A DNA stretch of 64,000 nucleotides from Ideonella oryzae (GTDB lineage Bacteria; Pseudomonadota; Gammaproteobacteria; Burkholderiales; Burkholderiaceae_C), in assembly GCF_024055665.1 (NCBI RefSeq), contig NZ_JAMXMC010000002.1:124001-188000 (forward strand), read 5' to 3'. A program made the translations under genes and the position numbers. Shown here in pieces: positions 8,978-19,852 of this stretch (position 1 is the stretch's first letter; each line of letters opens with the position of its first letter). The notes under the pieces are model-generated. The model saw only the letters and a list, made by a program, of their open reading frames with translations, was not told where the DNA came from and did no database searches.

Positions 8978-9966
8978 GCGCCCGCGCCTTTCCCGTGACG
9001 CTGGCCTGGTTCGGCAAGCTGCCCGGCCACGGTGACTTCCTGCGCAGCAGCCAGCAGGGGTTGTTGACCCAGCGGCTGGACCAATGGCTGGCCCAGGGCC
9101 TGGACCTGATGGCCAGTGACAGCCGCTGGAAGCAGATCTACGACCAGGCGCGGGGCACGCCCTTTGCATTGTTCGGGGTGCAGGGGCGGGCCATGCTGGT
9201 GGGCTATCTGCAGCCCAGCACCGACCTGTCGGGCCGGCGCTATCCCTTCGTGCTGACCGGTGCGATCGAGATGGACGGCGCCGCGGGACAGTGGGTGCTG
9301 ATTCCCTTGCTGCTGGAGCGGTTCTGGGGCGAGCTGGAGCAGCTGTGCCGGTCCGCGCATGACCACGCCGAACCGGTGCGCCATCTGGCGGAAGCCGCCC
9401 AGCGTGAATGGCAGCTGGTGGTCGATGCGGCAGGCCAGCAGGCCGCCTGGCGGGACTTCCTGGAGGACCAGACGCTGGGGGGACTGGAAGGGTTGCTGCG
9501 CCGGGGGGGCCATCCTGCGATGGACCTGCACCGCGCGATGGTGGCGCTGGGTCTGCTGCTGCAGCCGGTGCCGGCCAGCGGTGTTTCCAGCCTGGACAAG
9601 GGGTTGAGCCTGCCGCTGCCGGACGACCCGCTGTACCGCGCGGCCGTGGCCAGCTTCTGGCTGGGCCTGATCGCCCCTTTCGTGGCGCGCGGCAATTTTG
9701 AGCTGTCCCTGCACTTCGGCCAGGACGTTGCGGGTGGCGCCTGCCTCTCGGTGGGCTTTGCCGGGGCCTCGGCCTCGGCGCTGCAGGTCATGCTGGACCG
9801 GCTCAAGGCCGAGGAACTGCGGGTGTCCCTGGTGGCACCCGAATGGGTCGATGCCCAGCTGGAGGATGGCTTTGCCATGCGCAAGCTCTCCAGCTACCTG
9901 CGCCAGCCGCAGCTGTCGCTGGCGCAGGCCGTGTCGACCTTCAAGGAATGTTTTCTGGGGGAATGA
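8974..9966 (+). CDS. tagF: T6SS-associated protein TagF
   Basis: TagF acts in post-translational control of T6SS firing. In Pseudomonas and Agrobacterium it represses assembly, acting through Fha or TssL. The N-terminus carries the family hallmark FGKLPGHGDFLR at about residues 11-22, followed by a conserved Trp-rich domain. At 330 residues it is longer than the roughly 200-residue single-domain forms, and no PppA-type phosphatase motif is visible in the extra C-terminal part. The GTG start overlaps the tssM stop by 4 bases, so translation is probably coupled. Confidence 0.92.
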   Translation: MSARAFPVTLAWFGKLPGHGDFLRSSQQGLLTQRLDQWLAQGLDLMASDSRWKQIYDQARGTPFALFGVQGRAMLVGYLQPSTDLSGRRYPFVLTGAIEMDGAAGQWVLIPLLLERFWGELEQLCRSAHDHAEPVRHLAEAAQREWQLVVDAAGQQAAWRDFLEDQTLGGLEGLLRRGGHPAMDLHRAMVALGLLLQPVPASGVSSLDKGLSLPLPDDPLYRAAVASFWLGLIAPFVARGNFELSLHFGQDVAGGACLSVGFAGASASALQVMLDRLKAEELRVSLVAPEWVDAQLEDGFAMRKLSSYLRQPQLSLAQAVSTFKECFLGE

Positions 9967-9967
9967 G

Positions 9968-10765
9968 ATGAAGCCGCAGTGGATTCGGATGCCGCGATGG
10001 GCCCTGCCTGTGCTGTGCCTGTCCTTGGCCGGGGTCGCCGGCCTGGGCTGGTCGGCCGAAACGGCCGCCCCCGCCAAGGTGGTGCTGGCCGGGGTGGTGC
10101 CTGACCAGGCGACCAAGGCAGCGCTGCTGGCGCGGGCGCGCGAGCTCTATGGCGCCGACCGGGTGGTGGATCAGCTGGGTGTGGATCACCTCGTGGCGCC
10201 GCCGCAGTGGCTGGACCATGTGCAGCGGGTGCTCACGCCGGAGCTCAAGAAGGTCAGCAACGGCCAGCTGCGCGTCACCGGCAACACGCTCGAGCTGACC
10301 GGTCAGGTGGACAGCGAGGCCACCCACCAGCAGCTGGTCAGCACCCTGGCCACCCAGCTCAACAACCCCACCTATGCGGTGCGCGATGGCCTGACCGTGG
10401 GCGGCACGGGCCAGGCGGCGCTGGACGATGTGCTGACCCGGCGCACCATCGAGTTCGAGCCGGGCAACGCGCAACTCACCCCGCGTGGCGTGGCGGTGCT
10501 GGAGGAGTTGCTGCCTCTGCTGCAGAAGATGCCAGGCCGGCGCTTCGAGGTCATCGGCCACACGGACGATGTGGGTGCGCGGGAGGCCAATGTGGCCCTG
10601 TCCGAAGCCCGTGCTCGGGCTGTCAAGGACTACCTGGTGGGCAAGGGCCTGTCGGCCGCCGACATCGTCACCTCCGGGGCCGGGCCGGATCGCCCGGTGG
10701 CGGACAACTTGAGCCCCCAGGGGCGGGCCCGCAACCGCCGCATCGAATTCCGCGTGCTGGCCTGA
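9968..10765 (+). CDS. OmpA-family peptidoglycan-binding protein with BON-like domain, T6SS-associated
   Basis: A 265-residue exported protein. Residues 1-30 form a Sec signal peptide without a convincing lipobox. The middle part, about 40-135, resembles a BON-type domain. The C-terminal 110 residues are an OmpA-like domain with the peptidoglycan-binding features VIGHTDDVGAREANVALSEA and NRRIEF. In T6SS loci such proteins (TagL/TagN-like) anchor the machine to the cell wall. It starts 1 base after the tagF stop. The frame is open upstream into tagF, but the signal peptide fixes the ATG at 9968. Confidence 0.88.
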   Translation: MKPQWIRMPRWALPVLCLSLAGVAGLGWSAETAAPAKVVLAGVVPDQATKAALLARARELYGADRVVDQLGVDHLVAPPQWLDHVQRVLTPELKKVSNGQLRVTGNTLELTGQVDSEATHQQLVSTLATQLNNPTYAVRDGLTVGGTGQAALDDVLTRRTIEFEPGNAQLTPRGVAVLEELLPLLQKMPGRRFEVIGHTDDVGAREANVALSEARARAVKDYLVGKGLSAADIVTSGAGPDRPVADNLSPQGRARNRRIEFRVLA

Positions 10766-10789
10766 GGGGCGGTCTGGCGGACCGGCCCC
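10766..10789. terminator. GC-rich hairpin between convergent ompA-like gene and tssA
   Basis: GGGGCGGTC (10766-10774) can pair with GACC-G-GCCCC (10780-10789), leaving one bulged G and a 5-base loop. It lies in the 34-base gap between two convergent stop codons, where a bidirectional terminator is expected. There is no U-run, so an intrinsic terminator is only a weak call. Confidence 0.35.
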
Positions 10790-10799
10790 GCCCCGGCGT

Positions 10800-11888
10800 T
10801 CAGTAGCCTGGTTCTTCCCGACGCTCCACGCCCAGCAGCTCTTCGACATGGGCCAGGGCGCCCGGGTCCTTCAGCACGGTGCGCAGCCAGTCGTGCAGCG
10901 GCATGGTGCCCCAGCGCGCCGCCTTGTCGGCCAGGTAGGCCACCGGGCTGTGCGGTTCGGTCACGCGGAAGTACTCCGCCACCTGGCGCAGCTGTTCCAG
11001 GGCCTGGGCCCGTGACTGGATCGGGCCGGCCGCCATTGCCTGCATGGGCATGGCCGCCAAGCCGGGGCGTGTGGCCTCGGAGGGGGCCAGCGCCGGGCCT
11101 TCGGTCGCCGTGCCGGAGGGTCCGGTCAGACCGGCGTCCCGGGCCAGACGTTGCAGGGCGTCCTGCGCACTGTCCAGCGCGCGGCGGGCATCGGCAAAGG
11201 ATGGCGCTTCCTCGCCCAGGGCCTGGTCGGCCAGGGTCACCAGGTGTTCCCAGGCGGCCAGGGCAGATGCCACCGCCGCGGCCTGGGCTTCGTGTGCGCG
11301 CAGACCGGCCTGCGCCAGGCCGCGGACGATGGCGTCCAGTCCCGGCGGGGCCTCGGCGGCATTCGGCGTGGAGGCAGGCTCCGGCTCCCCCGCCAAGCGG
11401 CGGGCCCGGGCGGCCTCGACATCCAGCAGGCTCACCGGCCGACCGCCCAACACGGCACGGGGCAACAAGGGGATGCGCCGTGCCTGCTCCTCCACTTTGC
11501 TGTTCAGCCAGCGAAGGTTGCCGACCCGGGGTTCCAGGTCGCCGTCCTCGATGAGGGGATGGAGGTCGGTCCAGAAGTGTTCGATCAAGCCGGCGCACAG
11601 GGTCAGGCCCCGAGCCAGGCCCTCGAAGCCCTGGGTGTGGGCCAGGGCCTCGGCGCACCAGCCGGCCACGCGCAGGTCCTTGCTCTGCTGGCGCAGCAGC
11701 TGCTCACAGGCACGAGCCGCACCAGGCCAGTCGGCCACCTTGAGGTGGGCCACCCACTCGCCCTGGTCCAGCGTGGGGTCGTCCTCCCGCCGCAACTCCT
11801 GGATGACGTCGACCTCCGGCGAGAGGGACATGTCCGAGCCACCCGGCGCGGCCTCGGAGATCGGTGCCAGCAGGTCTTCCAATTCCAT
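10800..11888 (-). CDS. tssA: T6SS assembly protein TssA
   Basis: TssA caps and organises growth of the T6SS tail. The 362-residue product begins with the ImpA N-terminal domain (LLAPISEAAPGGSDMSLSPE) and continues through the conserved helical region with FWTDLHPLIEDGD. The C-terminal part contains EQLRQVAEYFRVTEPHSPVAYLADKAARWG, typical of the shorter TssA class. The open frame extends to 11957, but the ATG at 11888 starts the conserved domain and has a GGGAG sequence about 12 bases upstream. It converges on the OmpA-like gene and follows a small unknown gene on the same strand. Confidence 0.92.
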   Translation of the reverse strand: MELEDLLAPISEAAPGGSDMSLSPEVDVIQELRREDDPTLDQGEWVAHLKVADWPGAARACEQLLRQQSKDLRVAGWCAEALAHTQGFEGLARGLTLCAGLIEHFWTDLHPLIEDGDLEPRVGNLRWLNSKVEEQARRIPLLPRAVLGGRPVSLLDVEAARARRLAGEPEPASTPNAAEAPPGLDAIVRGLAQAGLRAHEAQAAAVASALAAWEHLVTLADQALGEEAPSFADARRALDSAQDALQRLARDAGLTGPSGTATEGPALAPSEATRPGLAAMPMQAMAAGPIQSRAQALEQLRQVAEYFRVTEPHSPVAYLADKAARWGTMPLHDWLRTVLKDPGALAHVEELLGVERREEPGY

Positions 11889-11992
11889 TCTTGTGGTACT
11901 CCCTGGTCTTTGCGCGCCATTGTGCCCGCCAGCCCTGCGGGCCGGCGAAGGGGGCAAGGCAGGTGAAACAGGCGCTTACGAAATGCCCAGGC

Positions 11993-12421
11993 TCACTTCC
12001 AGAGCCAGGGACTGGGCAAGCTGGAGGTCGACAGCCAGTGGGCCCAACCCCGCGGGTTGTCACGGCGCCGGACAGGTTCAGGCAGGGGCAGGTCGGAGGG
12101 CTCGCGGAACCACAGGCCATCGGCCAGGCTGCGGTAGGCGCGCCAACCCTTGGGCAGGTCGGCCACGAGTTGAAGAGAGGGATCGCGGGCCACAGCCCGC
12201 CCCAGCGTGACGATGCGGCAGCGGTCGTCTTCGTCGACCGGGCCGTGCAGGAACTGCCAGTCGCCATCCCGGCTGCGAACCACCAGCAGCACCGGATGTC
12301 CTTCGCCCAGCACCCGCGAGGAGGTGTAGGCCAGCGTCTGGGCCGGCTCGCAGAACGCCCACGAGTCATCACTGGGCTCGGAGCCGGATTCCGTGAGGGG
12401 AAAGGAAGAGCGGGAGGTCAT
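11993..12421 (-). CDS. Hypothetical protein upstream of tssA
   Basis: A 142-residue soluble protein, rich in Trp and acidic residues, with no signal peptide or membrane segment. The core reads as a compact alpha/beta domain (HPVLLVVRSRDGDWQFLHGP, then DPSLQLVADLPKGWRAYR). I recall similar small uncharacterised proteins with the pattern DGDWQF and LADLP.GW, but I cannot name the family securely. It is encoded 104 bases before tssA on the same strand, so it could be co-transcribed with the T6SS block. It could equally be an unrelated neighbour. No immunity-protein motif is evident. Confidence 0.6.
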   Translation of the reverse strand: MTSRSSFPLTESGSEPSDDSWAFCEPAQTLAYTSSRVLGEGHPVLLVVRSRDGDWQFLHGPVDEDDRCRIVTLGRAVARDPSLQLVADLPKGWRAYRSLADGLWFREPSDLPLPEPVRRRDNPRGWAHWLSTSSLPSPWLWK

Positions 12422-12490
12422 GGCAGAGAGAACCCTGCCCGGAGATCGTGACAGCGGCGTGGCAGGCAGCGATCACCCGGGACCCGGGAT

Positions 12491-12517
12491 GTGTTGCGCA
12501 CGTTTACACGTTAACAC
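12491..12517. promoter_or_regulatory. Possible operator with tandem CACGTT boxes
   Basis: CACGTT occurs twice, 8 bases apart (12499-12504 and 12507-12512), and is bracketed by the inverted arms GTGTT (12491-12495) and AACAC (12513-12517). It lies upstream of the minus-strand gene at 12421 and tssA, where their promoter should be. No regulator can be assigned. Confidence 0.25.
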
Positions 12518-12537
12518 CGGCCTGCGTTGCGCCCCAG

Positions 12538-12551
12538 CCCCCAATCGGGGG
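12538..12551 (-). terminator. Short hairpin after eda
   Basis: CCCCC-AATC-GGGGG forms a 5-base-pair stem 33 bases past the eda stop in the direction of transcription. It lacks a U-run on the minus strand, so at best it is a weak or Rho-assisted terminator of the zwf-edd-eda transcript. Confidence 0.3.
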
Positions 12552-12584
12552 ATATTCCCAGTTTTGTCCCAGTGCGAAGGCGGC

Positions 12585-13220
12585 TTAACCGGCGCTGAGT
12601 TCGGTCGCCTGACGGGCCAGTGCGGTGATCTGATTCCAGTCTCCGGCGCGCAGGGCGGCGGCCGGGGCCAGCCAGGAGCCCCCCACCAGGGCCACGTTGG
12701 GCTGCTTCAGGAAGCCGCCCAGGTTGTCCAGGCTCACACCGCCGGTGGGGCAGAAGCGCACATCGCCAAACGGCGAGGCCAGGGCCTTGAGCATGTCCAG
12801 GCCGCCAGCCACGGTGGCCGGAAACAGTTTCATCAGTCGGTAACCGGCTTCCCGGGCGGCCATCACCTCTCCCGGTGTCATCACGCCCGGCACGAAGGGC
12901 AGGCCGGCCTCGGCCACGGCGCGCAGCAGGGCCGGGCTGTGGCCGGGCGACAGGCCGAAGCGGGCGCCGGCGTCCTGGGCGCGCCGCACATCGTCGGCGC
13001 TGAGCAGGGTGCCGGCACCCACCTGCATCTCGGGGACCTCACGCGCCACTGCCGCGATGGCCTCCAGGGCGCAGGGGGTGCGCAGGGTGATCTCGATCAC
13101 GTCGATGCCACCGGCCAGCAGAGCCTGGGCCAGGGGCACGGCATGGGCGGCGTCCTGCAGCACCACCACGGGCACGACACGGGAGCGGAACGCAGGCAGG
13201 GCGGGCAGAGAGGTGCTCAC
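12585..13220 (-). CDS. eda: 2-dehydro-3-deoxy-phosphogluconate (KDPG) aldolase
   Basis: Splits KDPG into pyruvate and glyceraldehyde-3-phosphate, the last step of the Entner-Doudoroff pathway. The 211-residue product has the class I aldolase residues in place: E43 and R47 in VIEITLRTP, and the Schiff-base lysine K131 in LMKLFPA. GTG at 13220 is preferred because it sits directly behind the edd stop (13222-13224), which contains a GGAG ribosome binding site. The frame remains open upstream within edd. It is the last gene of zwf-edd-eda and should follow HexR control. Confidence 0.97.
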   Translation of the reverse strand: MSTSLPALPAFRSRVVPVVVLQDAAHAVPLAQALLAGGIDVIEITLRTPCALEAIAAVAREVPEMQVGAGTLLSADDVRRAQDAGARFGLSPGHSPALLRAVAEAGLPFVPGVMTPGEVMAAREAGYRLMKLFPATVAGGLDMLKALASPFGDVRFCPTGGVSLDNLGGFLKQPNVALVGGSWLAPAAALRAGDWNQITALARQATELSAG

Positions 13221-13221
13221 G

Positions 13222-15063
<1,842 letters not shown>

Positions 15064-15067
15064 GGGG

Positions 15068-16537
<1,470 letters not shown>

Positions 16538-16566
16538 GGCGAGCGTCCAGTCAGGGAAGTCGCTAG

Positions 16567-16581
16567 TGTAATGAAATTACC
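16567..16581. promoter_or_regulatory. HexR operator, zwf-proximal
   Basis: TGTAAT-GAA-ATTACC is a near-perfect palindrome matching the known HexR box (TGTAAT, 3 bases, ATTACA) with one mismatch. It is centred 37 bases before the zwf start codon. Confidence 0.85.
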
Positions 16582-16589
16582 TAAAAATT

Positions 16590-16604
16590 AGTAATCAGAT
16601 TACA
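16590..16604. promoter_or_regulatory. HexR operator, zwf-distal
   Basis: AGTAAT-CAG-ATTACA is a second HexR-like palindrome, centred 23 bases from the first, about two helical turns. Both lie in the 85-base gap between hexR and zwf, where zwf promoter elements must also be, so repression by occlusion is likely. Confidence 0.8.
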
Positions 16605-16622
16605 TCCCATGAGAACCCTGAC

Positions 16623-17480
16623 TCAGTCGTCCCGGTAGCGCTTGGCCTGCAGGTTGCGCTTGAGCGCGTGCAGGCGGGCCGGCAGGTCCGGGCCCAGCTG
16701 CAGCGCCACCTCGGTGGCCAGGATGTCCACGATCACCAGGTGCAGCAGGCGCGAGACCATGGGGCTGTACTCCTCGTAGGACTCGGGGTGGTCGGCTGCG
16801 ATGTGGATGTCGGTGGCAGCGGCCAGCGGCGAGCCGCTGGCGGTGACGGCCACCGTGGTGGCCTTCTGCTGGCGGGCCAGTTCGGTGGCGTCCAGCAGGT
16901 CGCGGCTGCGGCCGGAGTTGGAGAACACCACCACGCAGTCCTCGGGCTGCAGCAGGGTGGCACCCATCACCTGCAGGTGGCCGTCGGCATAGGCGGCCGT
17001 GTGGCAGCCCATGCGGAAGAACTTGTGCTGGGCGTCCTGCGCCACGATGCCCGAGTTGCCCACGCCGTAGAACTCGATGCGGCGCCCGGCCCGGATGGTG
17101 CGCACCAGGGCCTGGCTGGCCCGCTCCAGCGGACGCAGGCCGGCGTTCTGGCGGAAGTCGGCCAGGGTCTGCTGCACCTGCTCGACGATCTTGTCCACCA
17201 CCGCTCGGCTGCCGTCGCCCGGGGCCACCGACTGGTGCACATAGGGCAGGCCCTGGCCCAGGTTGCCGGCCAGCTTGAGCTTGAAGTCGGCCCAGCCGCC
17301 AAAGCCCAGGCTGCGGCAGAAGCGCACCACCGTCGGGTTGCTGACCTGGGCCTGGCCGGCCAGCTCGGCCACGGTGCGGGCCAAGGCGGCGCGCGGATCG
17401 GCCAACACGGCCTGGGCCACGCGCTGTTCGGCGGCGGGCAGGGTGCTCAGGGTGCGCTGGATCTGGTCGGTGAGGCTCAT
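16623..17480 (-). CDS. hexR: RpiR-family regulator HexR
   Basis: A 285-residue repressor of glucose catabolism that releases DNA when it binds KDPG. An N-terminal helix-turn-helix lies at about 34-57 (TVAELAGQAQVSNPTVVRFCRSLGF), followed by a SIS sugar-phosphate domain at about 125-260 with GVGNSG and FSNSGRS. The open frame extends upstream to 17762, but the ATG at 17480 starts the conserved MSLTDQIQ sequence and has a GGAG box. It lies directly before zwf in the same orientation and is divergent from a two-component regulator only 52 bases away. The operators for its own product lie between it and zwf. Confidence 0.95.
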   Translation of the reverse strand: MSLTDQIQRTLSTLPAAEQRVAQAVLADPRAALARTVAELAGQAQVSNPTVVRFCRSLGFGGWADFKLKLAGNLGQGLPYVHQSVAPGDGSRAVVDKIVEQVQQTLADFRQNAGLRPLERASQALVRTIRAGRRIEFYGVGNSGIVAQDAQHKFFRMGCHTAAYADGHLQVMGATLLQPEDCVVVFSNSGRSRDLLDATELARQQKATTVAVTASGSPLAAATDIHIAADHPESYEEYSPMVSRLLHLVIVDILATEVALQLGPDLPARLHALKRNLQAKRYRDD

Positions 17481-17532
17481 GGGAGAATTCTCCGCGTTCG
17501 TCGACCCCATGCTGCACGGCAGCCCATGTTCC

Positions 17533-18222
17533 ATGCGATTGTTGCTTGCCGAGGACGATGCCATCCTGGCCGACGCCCTGTCGTCCAACCTGCGTGCTGC
17601 CGGCTTCGAAGTGGAGCTGGCCGACAACGGGGCCGTGGCCGAGTATCTGCTGCTCAAGCAGCCCTTCGACCTGGGTGTGATCGACCTGGGCCTGCCCCTG
17701 GTCGATGGGCTCACCGTGCTCAAGCGGGTGCATGCGGCCCGGCCCACGCTGCCGCTGCTCATCCTGACCGCGCTGGACAGCCTGGACAGCCGGGTGGCGG
17801 GCCTGAACGCGGGGGCCGACGACTACCTCACCAAGCCCTTCGACTTCCCGGAACTGGAGGCTCGCATCCGCGCGCTGCTGCGCCGGGCGCGCCTCTCCGG
17901 CGCCGCCGACGGGCGCACGCCGGTGCAGCTCAGTGGCCGGCTGAGCTTTGACCGCGAGGCCCGGCGGGCCAGCGTGGACGGCACGGTGCTGGAGCTCTCT
18001 CCGCGCGAATGGCTGCTGCTGGACGCCCTGCTGACCCAGAAGGGCCGCGTGGTGACCAAGGAGCAGATCGCCCAGGCCTGGGCCGGCGACGCCGCCGAGC
18101 CGGCCAGTTCGCCTGCGGGCACGCTGGAGGTCTACATCCACCGCCTGCGCCGCAAGCTGGAGGATTCCGGCCTGGGCATTCGCACCGTGCGCGGCCTGGG
18201 CTACCTGCTCGAAGATGTCTGA
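17533..18222 (+). CDS. OmpR-family response regulator (TctD/GltR-like)
   Basis: A 229-residue DNA-binding response regulator. The receiver domain (about 1-118) has the acidic pair E8-D9-D9-type cluster AEDD, phospho-acceptor D51 in GVIDLGLP and the conserved lysine in LTKPFD. The C-terminal winged helix (about 135-228) contains LEVYIHRLRRKLE and RTVRGLGYLLE. The frame is open upstream into the hexR region, but MRLLLAEDD at 17533 is the normal domain start. It overlaps the sensor kinase by 8 bases. Its place beside a sugar porin and ABC transporter suggests it controls them, as GltR does in Pseudomonas. Confidence 0.92.
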   Translation: MRLLLAEDDAILADALSSNLRAAGFEVELADNGAVAEYLLLKQPFDLGVIDLGLPLVDGLTVLKRVHAARPTLPLLILTALDSLDSRVAGLNAGADDYLTKPFDFPELEARIRALLRRARLSGAADGRTPVQLSGRLSFDREARRASVDGTVLELSPREWLLLDALLTQKGRVVTKEQIAQAWAGDAAEPASSPAGTLEVYIHRLRRKLEDSGLGIRTVRGLGYLLEDV

Positions 18223-19702
18223 CACCCCGCACCGCAGCCGCCTGCGCTGGCTGGCCTGGCTGGCCCCCGGGGCCGGACCGTTGCGGCGCTACCTGCTGCT
18301 GTGGCTGCTGGTGCCGCAGCTGGTGCTGTGGCTCGGGGCGGCGGTGCTGTCCTACACCGTGGCGGCCCGCTACGCCAACCTGGCGCTGGACCGCAGCCTC
18401 TACCAGGCCTCGCGGGCGCTGGCGCGGCAGGTCAAGCCCATGGGCAGCGGCCTGCTGATCGACTTTCCCAAGGCGGCGCGCGACATCATCGAGACCGACC
18501 CGGACGACCGGGTCTACTACATGGTCAGCGCGCCGCCGGGCCAGCTCATCCTGGGCAACCAGCGCCTGCCCGAGCCGCCGCCCGAGGTCAGCTCGCCCAA
18601 CGGCTTGGGGCCGGTGCTGGACAAGCCGCGCTTCTACGACGCCATGCTGAAGGAGCAGGGCGGCGCGGTGCAGGTGCGGGTGGTGGCCCTGTACTTGGCC
18701 TGGGGCGACGCCGACGCGCCCCAGACCATGCTGGTGCAGCTGGCCAAGAGCCGCATCGGCCGCGACACCCTGGCCACCCAGATCCTGCACGACACCGCGC
18801 TGCCGCTGACCGGTCTGGTGCTGCTGATGTCGCTGATCGTCTGGGCCAGCCTGCGGGCCGGGCTGGCGCCCCTGGCGCGCCTGCACCAGGCCGTCATCTC
18901 GCGCGCGCCCAGCCACCTGGACCCGATCCAGCTGGGGCGAGCCCCCGAGGAAGTGCAAGCCCTGACCGACGCCCTGAACAAGCTGCTGCAGGCGGTGCGC
19001 GAGAGCGTGGGGCAACAGCAGCGCTTCATCAGCGACGCCGCACACCAGCTGCGCACCCCGCTGGCCGGCCTCAAGAGCCAGACCGAGCTGGCGCTGCGGG
19101 AAGCGACCGATCCCGCCCTGCGTGCGCGCCTGACCCGGGTGCACGAGAGCGCCACCCGCAGCGCCCATCTGGTGACGCAGTTGCTGACGCTGGCCCGGGC
19201 CGAACCCGAATCCAGCCATGTGATGGCCCGCAGCCTCTTTGACCTGCGCCGCCTGGCTGAGGAGCTGACGGCCGAGCTGGTGCCGCGGGCCCTGCAGGCC
19301 GGTGTGGACCTGGGCTGGGCCGATGACGATCCGGAGGCTGCCGGGGATGGGCCGCTGCGGGTCATCGGCCATGCCCTGCTGGTGCGCGAGGCCCTGTCCA
19401 ACGTGATCGACAACGCCATTCGCTACGCCGGCCGCGGGGCCGAGGTGACGGTGCGGGCGCGGGCGGAAGACGGCCAGGCCGTGGTCGAGGTGGACGACAC
19501 CGGGCCAGGCATTGCACTGGCCCAGCGCGAGGCCGTGTTCGAGCGTTTCTACCGCGGCACCCAGGAAGGCCTGGGTTGCGGCCTGGGCCTGCCCATCGTC
19601 AAGGAGATCATCGAGCGCCATGCCGGCACGGTCACCTTGCTGGACCGTCCGCCCCATGGCCTGCGGGTGCGGGTGCGGCTGCCGCTGGCGGCGCGCGTGT
19701 AA
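18215..19702 (+). CDS. Sensor histidine kinase (TctE/GtrS-like)
   Basis: A 495-residue membrane sensor kinase. It has a transmembrane segment near residues 27-50, a periplasmic sensor region of about 150 residues, and a second transmembrane segment near 198-220. A HisKA domain follows with H277 in SDAAHQLRTPL, then a HATPase domain with NVIDNAIRYAG, DTGPGI and GCGLGLPIV. The layout matches the TctE group, whose members sense carboxylates or sugars in the periplasm. It is translationally coupled to the response regulator and lies immediately before the sugar uptake genes, so a sugar-related ligand is a reasonable inference. Confidence 0.9.
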   Translation: MSDTPHRSRLRWLAWLAPGAGPLRRYLLLWLLVPQLVLWLGAAVLSYTVAARYANLALDRSLYQASRALARQVKPMGSGLLIDFPKAARDIIETDPDDRVYYMVSAPPGQLILGNQRLPEPPPEVSSPNGLGPVLDKPRFYDAMLKEQGGAVQVRVVALYLAWGDADAPQTMLVQLAKSRIGRDTLATQILHDTALPLTGLVLLMSLIVWASLRAGLAPLARLHQAVISRAPSHLDPIQLGRAPEEVQALTDALNKLLQAVRESVGQQQRFISDAAHQLRTPLAGLKSQTELALREATDPALRARLTRVHESATRSAHLVTQLLTLARAEPESSHVMARSLFDLRRLAEELTAELVPRALQAGVDLGWADDDPEAAGDGPLRVIGHALLVREALSNVIDNAIRYAGRGAEVTVRARAEDGQAVVEVDDTGPGIALAQREAVFERFYRGTQEGLGCGLGLPIVKEIIERHAGTVTLLDRPPHGLRVRVRLPLAARV

Positions 19703-19771
19703 TTAATGAATTGTTAGGACTCTGTCCATAGGCTGTTGTCTCAAGTTCATAGACATTAATAAAACATTAAT
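19702..19771. promoter_or_regulatory. CATTAAT repeats before the porin gene
   Basis: The heptamer CATTAAT occurs as two direct copies exactly 11 bases apart (19754-19760 and 19765-19771), and once inverted at 19702-19708. Direct repeats spaced by about one helical turn are the usual binding layout of OmpR-family regulators, and one such gene lies just upstream. The AT-rich patch stands out in this GC-rich sequence. No clear -35/-10 pair could be fixed. Confidence 0.45.
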
Positions 19772-19840
19772 CTTCGGCCGCACCTGAACACAGGGGGCCG
19801 CTGGGTCTCCTGCCGCGTCGGGGCATCTCACCAAGACGAA

Positions 19841-19846
19841 GAGGAG
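19841..19846 (+). promoter_or_regulatory. Ribosome binding site of the porin
   Basis: GAGGAG lies 6 bases before the ATG at 19853, a strong site consistent with high expression of an outer-membrane porin. Confidence 0.75.
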
Positions 19847-19852
19847 ACAAAC

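Noticed and set aside
19698-19706. Possible HexR box before the porin (TGTAATTAA)
   Set aside because: Only one half matches the HexR box and the second half is unrecognisable. It also overlaps the kinase stop codon.
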